The notes under the pieces are model-generated. The model was not told the origin of the DNA, did not search any database, and saw only the letters and a list, made by a program, of their open reading frames with translations. Below are positions 50,596 through 62,906 of a stretch of 64,000 nucleotides of DNA, one piece after another. The position numbers and the translations under genes were made by a program. The DNA is from Neurospora tetrasperma FGSC 2508 (taxonomy: Eukaryota > Ascomycota > Sordariomycetes > Sordariales > Sordariaceae): the NCBI RefSeq assembly GCF_000213175.1, contig NW_009799179.1, positions 1,189,713-1,253,712 on the forward strand, read 5' to 3'. Each line of letters opens with the position of its first letter. Within the stretch, counting starts at the first letter, position 1.

Positions 50596-51719
50596 GCACC
50601 TTTTTTTTTCGCTCTTGTAACCACCGGCTTCAAAATTTTTGTGCGTTTGCTTAAACTCGCCTATTTTATGTCGTTCACGACCTAATCGTCCCATTGTGAG
50701 TCTTCTTGTGCACAAGTCAATTGTTAGGTAGTTCATTCTCGGAGGTTGGAGTTTCAGCCAGCCGAGCAAACCTTTGGTGATCAGTCACTGATTTTTTCGT
50801 GGACAGGCGTCAGTCAGCTGATGGTGAGACATTGCTAGGCATGAGCAGATAGCAATCTCCATTCGGTTGCCATCAGAAAGATGATTTGTGATTAATCGTT
50901 TGAAGTAGAATATTCTGGAAACAGCGGGGAAGGGTGCAAAAAAGAAAAAGAAAAGAGTATCAGCTTCCCATATTAGCCCTGTGGCTGCGCTATTGCAAAG
51001 GAAGAAAATACCCCCCTGTCTTATTTCTAACACGGTAGGCGCAGGCCGAGTAGGAAAAGGGATGTAAGCGGAATTGAACGTTTCGGCTGCTGCAGGAGAA
51101 AGCACAATGGGTCGAGCTCGACAACAGTTTGGATCCTAGACTGTGATGTTGGTGATGAGCGATTTCTTCCCGCTTGTAGCTAACGTTCAAGATGCTTCTA
51201 ATTGCGTTAGCCTTATTGCTGTTGCAGTCAACCAACATTCCGGGTTAGTGTACTCAAGCATGCCTCCTGCTTTGGTACGGTCCTACGGTCCTACGTAGGG
51301 TCTTCCGATCATGGCTCGGTAGGGGATTCTGCGGGACATCTCGAGTCGGTTCTACTTTGGCCGGATACTGGCGAGAGATGCGCTTGTGAAAGAAACCTTA
51401 AAAGAAACTTATCACGGCCCAAAAGGCCTCTGTTTTCCACGGAGTGGTCCGGTCGCTATGTCTTTGCTGTTGCAAGGACAGCATATGTTTGGAATAGAGA
51501 ACAGTGTCTCCGCACTCCGGGATAGGTGGTGGTGTAAGGAACAAAACTGCAAATGCCGTGTCAAGCCTTTGCGGGCCACGACACGGCTGCCATTTCTGGA
51601 TCGCCGATATGTGTCTGTACTCCTGATATCATGTTACATCGGAGCAAAGGATAATTGGCCAGTGACCTGTCGTCGTCCGAGGGTAAACGGCTGACGGATG
51701 TGCGTGTGGATGTGTATGC
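50596..51719. other. gene-free stretch after the tRNA
   Basis: No protein gene or RNA gene is supported beyond the T-rich sequence just after the tRNA. An inexact CCTACGGTCCTACGTAGG repeat lies near 51280-51300. Confidence 0.5.
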
Positions 51720-52226
51720 TCACATGCACCTGGACGGTTTGATAGGAGGATGCAGGAGAAAACAGAGTATGACCACACCATGAAGACATGAGGCCTTGCT
51801 TGACCCCCGCCCCATGCCTGCTGGGGGAACTACTCGACCCCCAGACATGTGGTTGGTCGGTGTATTGAGAGGGTGTGTACTGTGTACGATGCAGAGGAGA
51901 GATGACTGATCACGAAGCTGCAACAACCTGCCATGGTCGAGTGCCGCCCCTCTTGTGTAATCTCCAAGGCTCGAACCGTTTCCGGGGTCGTCACGAGCGC
52001 CAGAGACGGCATGGACAAACATGTAATTATCGTCGTCAAGCACGGCCTTGAGCCCCACATCAGACAGAGAGCCAGTCTCATATCCATTGAGGTTTGCTGA
52101 TAGCCTAACATGGACAGAATTGATGGTCTCGTGGGTATCCGGGCATGCCTTTGGCCCCTGAACTTTGACAGGCTCGGGTTCCAAGGACTTTGCTACAGAT
52201 AGTATCAGTAATGTTTGCAATATCAT
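51720..52226 (-). CDS. doubtful small secreted protein
   Basis: A minus-strand frame of 168 codons starts at the ATG at 52226, which has a good context (ACACAATG, A at -3). The frame is open upstream to 52301, but that part is basic and aromatic. The first ~14 residues (MILQTLLILSVAKS) could be a short signal peptide. The mature part has two Cys early on and no recognisable domain. It may instead end by splicing, since the last third (SGGRVVPPAGMGRG and beyond) looks less protein-like. No homolog is known to me. The start context and signal-like N-terminus are the only support. Confidence 0.3.
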   Translation of the reverse strand: MILQTLLILSVAKSLEPEPVKVQGPKACPDTHETINSVHVRLSANLNGYETGSLSDVGLKAVLDDDNYMFVHAVSGARDDPGNGSSLGDYTRGAALDHGRLLQLRDQSSLLCIVHSTHPLNTPTNHMSGGRVVPPAGMGRGSSKASCLHGVVILCFLLHPPIKPSRCM

Positions 52227-55200
52227 TGTGTCCAAATTGTATAGGGAGAAGAAACGGAACGAGAGCAAAGACTGGAAAGGAAAAGAAAAGCCTCGAGCCA
52301 TTGGAAGCCTCGAGCCAAAATGACCACAGTGACTGAGAGTAAGGATCAGCCGTTGGCCGCCTTCAGATGATCAGAGGCACCTGCCGTGCTGTCCAAGGGA
52401 AACGGGGCACAGCTACTTACCTCTACCTCTAGATAGCAGCATAGAATGGAAGGCACGCTGGAATGAAGATGGATGGCACAAGCCGTCGTGAATATTCTGA
52501 GGTGCACGTCAATGGGGAAGGTGCGACAGTGGCACCCATAAACAGCCAGAGAAATCTCTTCTTTGCTCCCACAAAACAATTCAATTATCCCGATCCATGG
52601 CAGTCCTGTCGGCGCTGCCGTGAGTCTCGACGTGGCAGCCAAACAGCCCAAGCAGCCGTTATCTCCCACGTACCTTGACCTTTTCACCGTCAGATGACCA
52701 ACCAACTGCCATGATGGTGACACTCTACCGGGCAGCTATCACACCACCACTTGGGTAAATCGAGCCCCGTCGCCGACCGCTTTGAATCTTCAGACATGCC
52801 GGCCAGGCTTGGCATCATTTTTCGGCGACTTGCTGCAAATCGGCTGTGTGTTTGAGCCAACACCCTACCTGCCCCAGCACGTCAAGGTTAAAGTCATCTA
52901 ACAAGATTCTGCAGCTCCTCACCATCATTTCATTCAAGCTCGGTCTCGTGTCTCGATTACGGCGTTGCGAACGAACGAATGACACTTTCGACGATGCTTC
53001 GGCAATATCTTGATTCTTCCGGCCCTGATATCGGTGGTGTTGAGCGGAGAGGGTGTAAACAACGCCGGACACCGACAAGCGACGACGTCAACAAGGATGC
53101 AGTCTCACTACATGCATATTCGTTTCAAGGTAACGCGGCCCGTAACACCGCCCACTATCATTGTATCGCATACACGCAACACACCAAACCCCTTCAGTTG
53201 CATCCCTGCTGACCCCAATCTTTTTTCACAGCTGCGAGCGTGCGACTTCTTCCCTCCACAGATTTGCCCTCTTCACGATCTGATCTCGCAAATCATAGGC
53301 TTGCAGCTATCCGACATCATAGTACTTGAGCCAGTGAGATCTGCAACCTCGCCAAATCCTACCACTACATACCCTGATATCACCACCTCTACCTAATTCT
53401 GGACACTTGCTCACTAGCACCTCATTCCGAACACAGCTACAAGCAGTATGCAAAGGGGCGTTGCTATTCATGCGGCCGTTTTTTCAACCCAAACATGCCG
53501 GATCGATGGTCCCGAATCCTTGCCTCTTGCCCTTACTCCCACGGTGACCGTACGCTCGGGCATGTCAGCTAGCTCCGAATTAAGCGCCAGCGCGGCTGGG
53601 CTTAACATGCCGTTCCGCCTAACCAGATGGCGTCAAGATCGCCGACTCTCTCTCCTCTCATTCGGCCTAGCTGCTAGTCGTCTGCAGCAAACCATCACTG
53701 AAGAGCAGAGGTGAAAGACATCCCTAGCGCAATGGGTTCGTCTAGAAAAAATAACACAGACCGACAGTGCACACCTTGCCAACCATGTTCTTGGTCGGTT
53801 ATGAAAACAGTTAGCCTGAATCTCGACTCTCCTAGGAGCGAATGGGTACGGGCCCGACAGAACGGTTCAAGTCGCCGACTAAACTTCCTTGATGTTCTTC
53901 TGGTCTCCTCACCGTTCGATCATGACACCGGCTAGCCGGCAAATTTGCCCGCTATTTGGAATTTATCTCGCCAGGCATAGGCTTCCGGTTTCGTCAAGGA
54001 GACAATGTTCATGAGATTGCGTCTGTTCCTTAACCGGATGACACCTCCTGGATCCAAGTCCGCACCGAATAGTAAAATGTCTGGCTGACCCTTCGATTGT
54101 GTGAACAGAGGTACAACAGGAACTTAAACTTATCATGGCCAGATATACGTTTCACCGATCTCGCATCACGACAGCCATTATAACCTCCTGCCAATGAACG
54201 TCGAAAAGTGCCGCGCTAAGCGCTTCACGAAATCTCGATTCATACAGCACACCGTAAGAATCGTTTGCTAGCAGGATGGGCTGAAGACGGACTCTTACAT
54301 GGCGGTCGATCAGACTCTTAGCTGGAAGCGTGGCTCAGAGACAATCTTCTTGGAAGCCACATAGGTCGCCCACCACCCTCGGTCTGACCACGAATGACAT
54401 TCGTCCAATGTGCATGTTCGAATTCGGAAGGACATTTTTCATTGGCTTCATTGACCCACAATTTCTCATACCCCCCCATGACCTCCCTTGCTTTTCCTTA
54501 CAGGGACGCGTATTGGACATCAAAGCCAGATATTCATTCTCACCGTCTTCTGCTATTCTTCTCTTTGTTGCCTCAAACTCCATGGTTGTTTTGACGTCCC
54601 TTTTCAGATGGCTGCATGCAAGCTGCAGTTTCCATACGGGCTTGACAGAGCAACTTTCCTCACATCGGAACCGAATGTACACCAAGAGGCGAACACAGGT
54701 CTTCAGTGCCGACGTGCCGATGCTCTCCATAACCGAGATGATGACAGGGGTGGCAAGGAGACCGGATCTTCAAAGTGAACCTATCCCATACTCCAGTGAG
54801 CTTCCAATGGCTCGGTGGGTGCCTGGAACAAGATAAGCTGCTCTTTTCTTCTTTGCCCCCGCCTTCAATGACATACCCCGGATTCACATCTTCCCCACCT
54901 ACTAGAACTAGGGTTCATAGGAGTCCATTTACGACGAAAAATGTCTCGGGTGTGCAAGCAGACAAAATCCCATTACTCAAACCTCTTCACCGGGGTGGCT
55001 GAAGGAAAGTGCCGCGACGAACGCTTCGTCGATTAGCCGCCGAAGCACTTAGCCACAGCAAAATCATGCCATGTCACAGTCTCTGCCTCTCCTCCGCATT
55101 CCCTCAAAAACATTTCCTTGCATTTGCATATTATCTTGTGGACACGGGGTACAAGGAAGAGGCAAAGTTCCTCGGCTCCTTACGGAAATGATGTAGCCGG

Positions 55201-55787
55201 CTTGAGGGGAATTTGAGACAAACAAGTGCAAGCGTCCCAAATATCAGATATCAAATCCCGACAGCTTGGTAGCTACTCTTATTTGTTATTACGCCAGACG
55301 CCAATGCAACAATCGAAATGCAGTCGGTGCGTGTTGGCTCTTGAGTCGGTGAGCTCCTCAATTTGGATTCAGTGCTTCGCGTCTTCGTGACCTTTCGAGT
55401 CCAGCCTTTGTCATAGTCTGGCCCATCTCTGTTCTGAACAAGCATTGCCCCGAGACCGTCAAGCTTGGTAGCATGAAGACCGAGGAAGTGGAATCATCCA
55501 AGTCGTACCACGGGCCCATCATACATGGAATCACATAGCACTCATCCGTCCCTATGATATACAGCCACGCTATCTTTACCCCCCAGTCACTCATTAACAT
55601 AAAGCTGAGTAGGCTTGATATAGGCACATATGTACGGCGAAAAGCAATATCTCTCGGTGACGAAAGAACGTTGCAATAGAGAGAAGTCTTCTATTCGTTG
55701 GTGATTGACGCGCGATGGTTACTACCACGCGCCTGTTGCAAGCTGCCTCTTTCTGGATGATGACCCTCCCGTTCTCTTCTATCGTGG
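52227..55787. other. gene-free stretch
   Basis: Plus-strand frames at 53010-53396 and 54330-54836 lack domains, a credible start context or compositional bias, and no set of short introns joins them into a larger gene. No repeat or RNA gene was recognised. Confidence 0.45.
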
Positions 55788-55995
55788 TACAGTAGATACC
55801 CCTGTTTATGCAAGTAATTCCGGCACTATGGGGAACGGCTCGAGCTCTTAGCATTAAGGGGGGTTTTTGCATTAAGGGGTACCTTACTTACATACAAAAT
55901 CGGGAATTAGGGCCCTGAAATCATTTGCAACTAATGGGTCAATTTGTATGTGTTTGCAGAAGGGGGAGCTTGCATAAACAGGGGTATCTACTGTA
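55788..55995. mobile_element. non-autonomous Tc1/pogo-like MITE with perfect TIRs
   Basis: A 204-bp element (55790-55993) is bounded by TA on both sides (55788-55789 and 55994-55995), the target duplication of Tc1/mariner-superfamily transposons. With the flanking TA included, the ends are perfect 27-bp inverted repeats, 55788-55814 and 55969-55995. Inside the TA they begin CAGTAGATACCCC, and the arm carries TGTTTATGCAAG, a pogo/Fot1/Tigger-style terminus. Inside there is a second, shorter inverted pair (ACATACAAA 55890-55898, TTTGTATGT 55943-55951) and repeated TTGCA(N)nGGGG words resembling the inner TIR. It has no transposase, so it would need enzyme supplied from elsewhere. Perfect TIRs suggest recent insertion or selection on the ends. 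Confidence 0.88.
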
Positions 55996-56661
55996 AATCG
56001 CTGGATCAGAGTAACATTGAACATAGAAAGGCTGTGATGAGGTGCTTACCCGTGGCTGTTCAGAACTCCATGGTTGACCAATGGGAAGTGAGCCTCTTGG
56101 TATGTTTGCCAGGTAAGGCAGAAGAACGGTCCCTGTTGATACGAAATGAAAGAAGAGGGGGGGAAGGGGGGTATTTGTCGCTATCAAAGGGGAGGGAGGG
56201 ATTATGTATGTGGCTTGTCGGGGAGGTGGGAGGGACGGTTGAGGTTGGTAACTGTCAATGTAACTCTGGGAGAGCAACGACGGTCCGGGTAACAGAGGCC
56301 TAGATACGCGGTTACAATGAAAGCTCACCTAGGTGTACATTGTGGTCTGGGGTCTGCGCACGTCAAACGAACCGAGGACAGAGGAGGATGAGCAGAAATG
56401 ATAATAATGATAATGGAAGCCAAGAAAGCGAGAAGCGGATGAGAGACCACCCGGGAGTGTAAGTTGCGGGACATACTCAAGCCCTTTTTCCCATAGTCCC
56501 ATGTTTATCTCTGCTGGCAGGTAGGTAAACAATAACCTTGCTTGTCAGAAACGCCCACGCAAGCCATAAAAATCTGGACACACCGCCGCTCAGTGCCATA
56601 GGCCAAATTTGAGAAGGCATGGATGGCGACTCGAGATGAATTGCTTCCCTGAAGTTTGACA

Positions 56662-56682
56662 CAGTCAGTCAGTCAGTCAGTC
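56662..56682. repeat. (CAGT)5 microsatellite
   Basis: Five tandem CAGT units plus one base, directly readable. No gene spans it. Confidence 0.9.
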
Positions 56683-57492
56683 GATCCACCCCCTTGCTTG
56701 CTTCAAACGCCACGATTTCCCCATGACTTTTTCTCTCCCGTTTCTGCATACGCTGAGCGAGTCGACGAGAACTGAGAACTGAGAACCGACCACTCTGCAT
56801 CGGGGGGGACATTTCTATGTAACCTTGCGCAGTCATCGTGGTCGCCGTTACACTTTCTTTGTATTTGCCGGACCTCATGGATACGGAATGAATGCATGTA
56901 GGGAGGTGTTAGGTATGAATGATTTCCGGGGAAGACCAGAAAAGGGTGGGATAAATGACGCCAGCAGTGTTCTACAAGATCCCGTAGTGACTGCACTAGT
57001 AAGAAATATAGGTATCTTCGTGCTATTAATGTTCGTTTGAGGTTTACATCCATTGTCAAAGGGAAGGATGGGGGGTTACCGACGGCCCATTACCGCATTG
57101 TCGGTCACGCAGTCAGTATAACTTTGATGCCCACCCAAACTTCATCATACTATGCTCGCTTGTGACATATCAACCAAGTTTCTTCCATGGCGCGTACTTT
57201 ACGTACCTCCATAAGCCCTCGGTATTTGCAAATGACCATGTGTGCCCAAATGTTTTAGTTAGAAAAGAGTCCATTAATGATGATGATGACTGAACGGTAA
57301 GGTATCAAATTTGCCGGAACGCCCCTAGTTTGTTAAAGGTTCAAAAAATTGATCAGATTTTGCCGCCCAAAATGTGGGATTTTCACCGCGTTGTGTCGGT
57401 AGATAACCTCCCTCATCCGATCGATAAATAAATAATATGGACAAGGCAAAGAAGGAATAGTGTCAACATGACGAAGCAGTAAAGCTGATGGA

Positions 57493-57511
57493 GAAGAAGA
57501 AGAAGAAGAAG
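57493..57511. repeat. (GAA)6 microsatellite
   Basis: Six GAA units followed by GA(C), within non-coding sequence downstream of the F-box-like gene. Confidence 0.85.
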
Positions 57512-57846
57512 ACGAAGGGAATAATGTGGTATCTTTAGTAATAAATCTTACCCCCCCTCCCCCGATGAGAGGAAGGAGGAGGACATGTGGGTAAACAAAG
57601 TAAAATGTGTTTCCAAGAAGAAGGAAGGAAATGATGTAAGCCATGTATCCAAAACCCAAGAAAATCATGAACACGAGAAGAGATCAAGGGACAAAAAAAA
57701 GACAACGCTGAACCCTCCCAACGTATCCCAACGCCTTCAACCAAGAAGCAGTATTCCCAAATCCAAGCCTTTAACTTATCAATCCTAATCCGGCAATGAA
57801 ATACCCCCCCAAGATGACCCTCCAAAAGTCCACCCCCCAGATCAAA

Positions 57847-58287
57847 TCAACATCTCCTCCGATTCGGCGTGCTCAGCGGCAATATCTTTTTGCAAACCTT
57901 GCAATCCAGCTCCTGCGGCCTCTTGTGCGTGACCCAGCAGTCGCACACCCACACCGCATTCTTCTCTTTGTGGAGCTCGATCAGGACCCCCGGTCTGTAA
58001 AATTTCTTTTTGATGCCGCAGTCGATGCAGAAACGCCGGATCCCCCAGGTTTCTTGGATGCGGGGGGATTGGTCCGAACAAGAATAAGTGCCGGAGGAGG
58101 AGGAGGAAGGGCCGCGGCGAGTGTTGCCGGTTTGACCCTTGGTGGAGGCGGCGGCGGCGGCGAGGGAGGAGCGTGTTACAGAGGGATCGTAATGGGGGTT
58201 TGAGGTTAGAGAGAATGAAGAGGTGGAGGTGTGGGAGGATGTGGAAGGGGACAGAGGTGGGTTTTGTTTGGGGGAGCCTTCTTGATT

Positions 58288-58353
<66 letters not shown>

Positions 58354-59586
58354 TCTTGAGGAGGCGGAGTTCTTTTGGTCGTTGGCATTGGTCTTATTGT
58401 TGTTGTTGTTGTTGCTGCTCTCAGGCGCATCCTCCAGATCATTCTTCCACCTGAACAGCTCAAAGTTTTCGGGGCTCTTGACCTTGAAGCAGTGGTAGCA
58501 CCCAAAGGAGCCGGGATGCTTGCCATCATCCTTGTCGCCGCCCCGGCCACCCGAGGAGGTGTTGTTGGGCCAGAATCGCTTGAAGTTGATCTCGGCGAAC
58601 ATGACGCACCGGATCTTGTCTTCTTCAGGGCACTTGGAGGGGTCAAAGTGATCTCTGAACCACCGGCTCGCCATCTGAGCCTTGGTGACATCGAAATAGT
58701 CCAGGTGTGACTGGATCATCATGACGATATCGTGTTTGTCTTTCAGTAAACGCTCAATAGGAGCCTTGTCGTGACGTTGCGTATGCGGAAGGGACATCAT
58801 TGAGGACCCTGGCGCGGGAGCGAACGAGGGTAATATTGCGCCTGCTGAATGGCTGGGATAGGCCTGGGCGCTGGTGTAGCTGTACACAGGTTGATAGTTG
58901 TGTATCGGTACCTGGTAGCTGTGCATTGACTGCTGAGATGGGTAAGGGTGACCCATGTGTTGGTGGTAATCATATGAGGATGATGGTGGGTACGTTGTTG
59001 TTCGTTGTGACAAGGCCGGCATCGAAGGATAGAGCGACATTGGTGGCGGAGGGGCGACCTGAATATGCATGTACTGCGATGGGGCGGGGATTAATGACGA
59101 AGGGAGCGCCTGAGAGGTGTGGTGTGTGTGCTGATAGGACGACGGCGGGTTATACGTCCTGGTCAAGACCGGGGGACTTGCCATAATGTCAGAGTTGGAG
59201 TCCGTGACGGGTGACATGGTCCGAGAGGAAGACATGTCAGGTGTGCCGTGGGAGGGCGAAGAGGATATACTCGAGACCGAAGCCGAGCGAGCCTCTGGGG
59301 GGGACCTGGGCAGATGAGAGGTGGTCTGGTAGCCCACGGGGTAGACAGGCATCTCGCGATATAGATCTGGAGAGAAGTAAGGAGACTTTTGCTCAGGGGC
59401 AGGGGCGAGCAAACGATGTGATGAGCCACCGAATGGGTAGAGGTGTTGTGGTTGAGGGAATGGGACTACCTCGGTCATCTTCTGGTCGTCTAGAGAATGG
59501 TGCCAAGTAGAGGTAGCAGTGGGAGAAATTGGGTTGTGCACAGAGGCCAGCTCCTCGGAAGGAGAGCGTTTGTTTAAGTAGAGCAT
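57847..59586 (-). CDS. F-box-like, Cys-rich polyglutamine protein
   Basis: This is an intronless minus-strand gene of 579 residues starting at the ATG at 59586 (ATCATG, A at -3); Met37 is a later possible start. Residues 1-270 are Ser/Pro/Tyr/His/Gln-rich and probably disordered. Residues about 275-340 (IERLLKDKHDIVMMIQSHLDYFDVTKAQMA and onward to NFKRFWPN) have the helical, hydrophobic pattern of an F-box. C363-Y-H-C366 follows in a FGCYHCFKVKSPENFEL context. Then come an Asn run, exactly 21 CAA-encoded Gln (413-433) and a Ser-rich linker. The last 45 residues hold Cys pairs (CIDCG, CDCW, CKVCK), likely zinc ligands. If the F-box is real, the protein would link a substrate to an SCF ubiquitin ligase. 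The combination with Cys clusters is typical of fungal proteins of unknown role. Confidence 0.85.
58288..58350. repeat. (TTG)21 coding microsatellite, CAA on the minus strand
   Basis: Twenty-one uninterrupted TTG units, read as CAA in the polyQ tract of the F-box-like gene. The same codon is used throughout, so slippage can change the tract length one Gln at a time. Its length in this assembly may differ between strains. Confidence 0.97.
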
Positions 59587-61500
59587 GATGAGTTTGTGTG
59601 ATGTAGCTGGGGGGAGGGAAAAGATGAAGAATAGGTAGAGGTAGCCAGACGGGGAAAGTGCTGCAGAACTGAGGATAACGGTTTGGTCTCGGGACCTGGG
59701 AGGTACTTGATTGTAGGTTTAATACTGGAGAGCAAAAGCAAACGTGCTGGTGGTAGAAGCAGCTCCGGGCCGTGATTCGCAGAAAGGCCTATCAAGCAGT
59801 GCCTAAACTAGACGCCTGAACCACACAGTCGGGTTCTCTAGAACAGCAAAGCCCCGCCCCAAACGTTCGACCAGGGTGCCACTGAGGGATGCAGACGATG
59901 TGAAGCGATGGGTCTAGGTGGTATTGTCCTTGGTGTTGCCGTCGTTTGCGTCGAGGCCGGCAGGGTGATCAATGCAGGCTGTTCCGGAGGGGGAGTCGAG
60001 AGATGGTTAATTATGAAGCCTTGAAAATCACCATGGAAGAAAAAGAGCGAGCAATGGAGTATTCAAGTACTATCTCTCAGTGAGAGAAGACGGCGATCCT
60101 CAAACGGGTACCGAACACGATACTGGCATTGGAGATGTCGGGAAAACTAAAAGGCTTCCTTGTAGCCTGTTGCTACCTAGAGAAGAAGAAGACAGGGCCA
60201 GACTCGAATAGTGGCATCAGGGTCTGCGGTCCTAGGCCAGGATGTGTTCGTTGTGGATGAGGGTGAATGGGTCGATGGCGTCTGATGCTGTATGGAACAT
60301 AGAGGTACGTAGGGTGAAATATGGATACTTGGACATCCCCATTCCGTCCCAGATACATGCATATTGGGGACGGGGGACGGGGGACGGTGGAGGGGGGTCC
60401 CATTTTTGTGTGTTCTCTTTCACCCACACACCTGACGCTATGCTGCCTGCCCTTGCGCACATGGCAAACAACTTGACCAGCTTACCTACTGCCCATGCCC
60501 AGGAAGCCTATTCGAGATAGTCAAGCGAGGGATGAGTAGCGTATTGTTCTTTGAAGAATACTGGGCAAGATGTGGAGAGAGATAGGGAAGCGGGGTGTAG
60601 AATACGTAGGTAGGCTGTTAAAAAAGAAAAACAATGTGGGATCATTTCCTCCCAATCGTGGCCATGATGAGAGGGGGGAAAAGGAAGACGAATGACTAGG
60701 TAGGTCGAGGGATGGGTGAGCTGCCCTGGAGCAGGGTCGACCCTGTACCGACTCCAGCCCCTGTCCGTCCCAGGGCACTGCACCAACATTAAGAAGTGTG
60801 CCCTGCGAGGCTTGTTGCTGTGTAGGTACCAGACTCCTGCAGGCCTACATCTGGGCCCTCCACTCCACACGCCAAACTGCGGATGGAATGCTTATGTTTT
60901 TATCCACGTCCCGGCTTGCCCCGGACTGGTCGGTCTGCCCAGAGAATCCATTCCCCACCTGTGTGCCCGTGTTTCCTTTTCTTCCCCGTTGCCGTTCGTC
61001 TCCTCACCAGGGCAGGGCCGCGCTACGGGGCTGAACAGCCTCCCAGGTACAGCCGACCAGACCCAGAGATGCTAAGCGCAACACAAGCTAGGAATAGGTG
61101 AGGCTGGGCTGCGCAGGTACGCACCCGGCCGACTTTGCTTTATGCCCGCCTTTCCTGAAGCGCACCTCCGAGAGTACCTACCTCTACTTGGTATGTATGT
61201 GGATCAGGGTCTGTAAAACGTTAACCAAAGGCGACGGAGGAATTGGAGGGGGAGCGCGGCAGACCCCGTAATTTCCATGTTGTGGGTTTGATGGGATTAT
61301 CCCCATTTTGCTCGAGAGTACCTACCTACCTATCTCTCACCCCTTGGTTCCGTTGCGAGGCAGCATCGAGGTCGGTCCCATATTGAGTGCCATTGACAGG
61401 TCTGGCATTGCTCGTCTGGATGATATGCTTCCGTTCCCCGGGTTACATTGAAGCTCGATTTTGCTGCCGAGGGGTACGTAGCAGATCCCGTCCTACCCCG
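59587..61500. promoter_or_regulatory. upstream region of the F-box-like gene
   Basis: The promoter and leader of the minus-strand gene must lie here. No TATA box is obvious. Several TAGGTA/TACCTA motifs occur (near 60605, 60697, 61174 and 61319). No other gene is supported. Confidence 0.45.
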
Positions 61501-62631
61501 TATGGGCCCTTCCCCCCATCAGTTCGTCATCTCCGTCATTCCCGTTGTGCCCTCAGGACCGTGGAGACGTTATGTCACATGAGGAATACCACCATCATCT
61601 CTGGGAGGTTCTTCTCATTGCTGCGCACAATCTTGTGCTCTAACCGCGCCAACCTGCGTTGGGCAGGCCGTGGTTACCTATCTTTCAGGGCCGTTATCCA
61701 AGCGCTGAATCCGACGTGCCGGGTGTCGCTTCTCCCCTTTTGACCTACTACCAGTACTTGCCCCAACAAATGGGTCTGCTTCTTTCATCAGTAGTGCCGC
61801 TGTGTCCCCGCTACAGGTGCTCACCTCATTGCACCTCGTGTGTCGCAGTCTGGTTACTTTCTGGGTATAAGTATAGTCTGGCCGCAAGCAGACTACTGTA
61901 CCGTTTTTTTTACCTGCTGCGGCATACTGCGCCTAGTTTGCAACCCCCAATGACCACATCTATGGGTGTCCTCATGTACGCCGATCCAGAATCGGGAAGG
62001 TCGAGTTCCAACTTTCCTCTGATATCGAACCTCGCTGCAAGCTGGATGCTGGAAGGCAGCCCCCGTTGCGAATGGCGCCAGAGGTGAGGGGTGTTGAGAC
62101 AGGAAAAAAAAACAGAAGAGAGTGGGAAGGGGGGGTGGAGATTTCCGATTCGTCATGCCCAGTTGACGTCGCAATTGACGGGGGCAAAATAGAGAGGAAA
62201 CCCACCAAAAAACTTGTAAGGTACATATTGCAACACACTATTGAGGGCGAGACGTAGGTAGTAGGTAGGTACCCGACTTTGGGACCAAAGATGGATCCAG
62301 AGCGGCACAACATGCCCGAGCCGATCTCGTGGACGCATGCCGCATCCATCCTGAGTGGTGAATCCTTCCTTCGGGGCGGCCCTTTTTTTTCTTTTTTTGT
62401 GTGTCTCATGTTTCTGCGCAGGCAGGAGTGCAGCTGTTGCATCGTTGCATTGCTTGAGGAGTATCGACAACGAATTGATTTCAACCATTCATCATTAGGA
62501 ACCAAACCGGAAACCACTGTCGACCTGACTGACTCGTTTGCGGGACTCGTCGGCAGGCTTGTTTTTGGAACTGAAGGAAGGCACTCGTCCAAGGAAATCC
62601 GAAAGGCAAGTACACTACACTAGAACCCAAT

Positions 62632-62651
62632 GGGGGGGGGGGGGGGGGGGG
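62632..62651. repeat. G20 homopolymer
   Basis: Twenty consecutive G residues. It could fold as a G-quadruplex, or its length may reflect sequencing error, as at the gap edge. Confidence 0.85.
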
Positions 62652-62906
62652 TACAGGAAAGCGGGGCGTCGGCCACCTACACAGTACGTACTTAGCTTCA
62701 AGTTCCTCCTGCCAGACATAACGAATGGTGGAGTAGCGGCCAGCCCTCTAGTGGAGCCCTCAATCGCCGTCGGCCAACGGGCGCGCACCGCTTGGCGCCA
62801 GTGGATAGTGCAGACAATGTTCCCGAACTCTCGGGACCAAGCGAGCCTTTCCATTGGCCTTCCTACGGACAGAATTTCTCGGTTCCAAACTGTCGGGTCG
62901 TGGGAA

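Larger units (their letters stand above)
55996..57846. other. intergenic stretch before the F-box-like gene's 3' end
   Basis: It contains five CAGT units (56662-56681) and six GAA units (57493-57510). The part nearest 57846 should include the 3' UTR of the minus-strand gene. Frames here are short and unremarkable. Confidence 0.5.
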
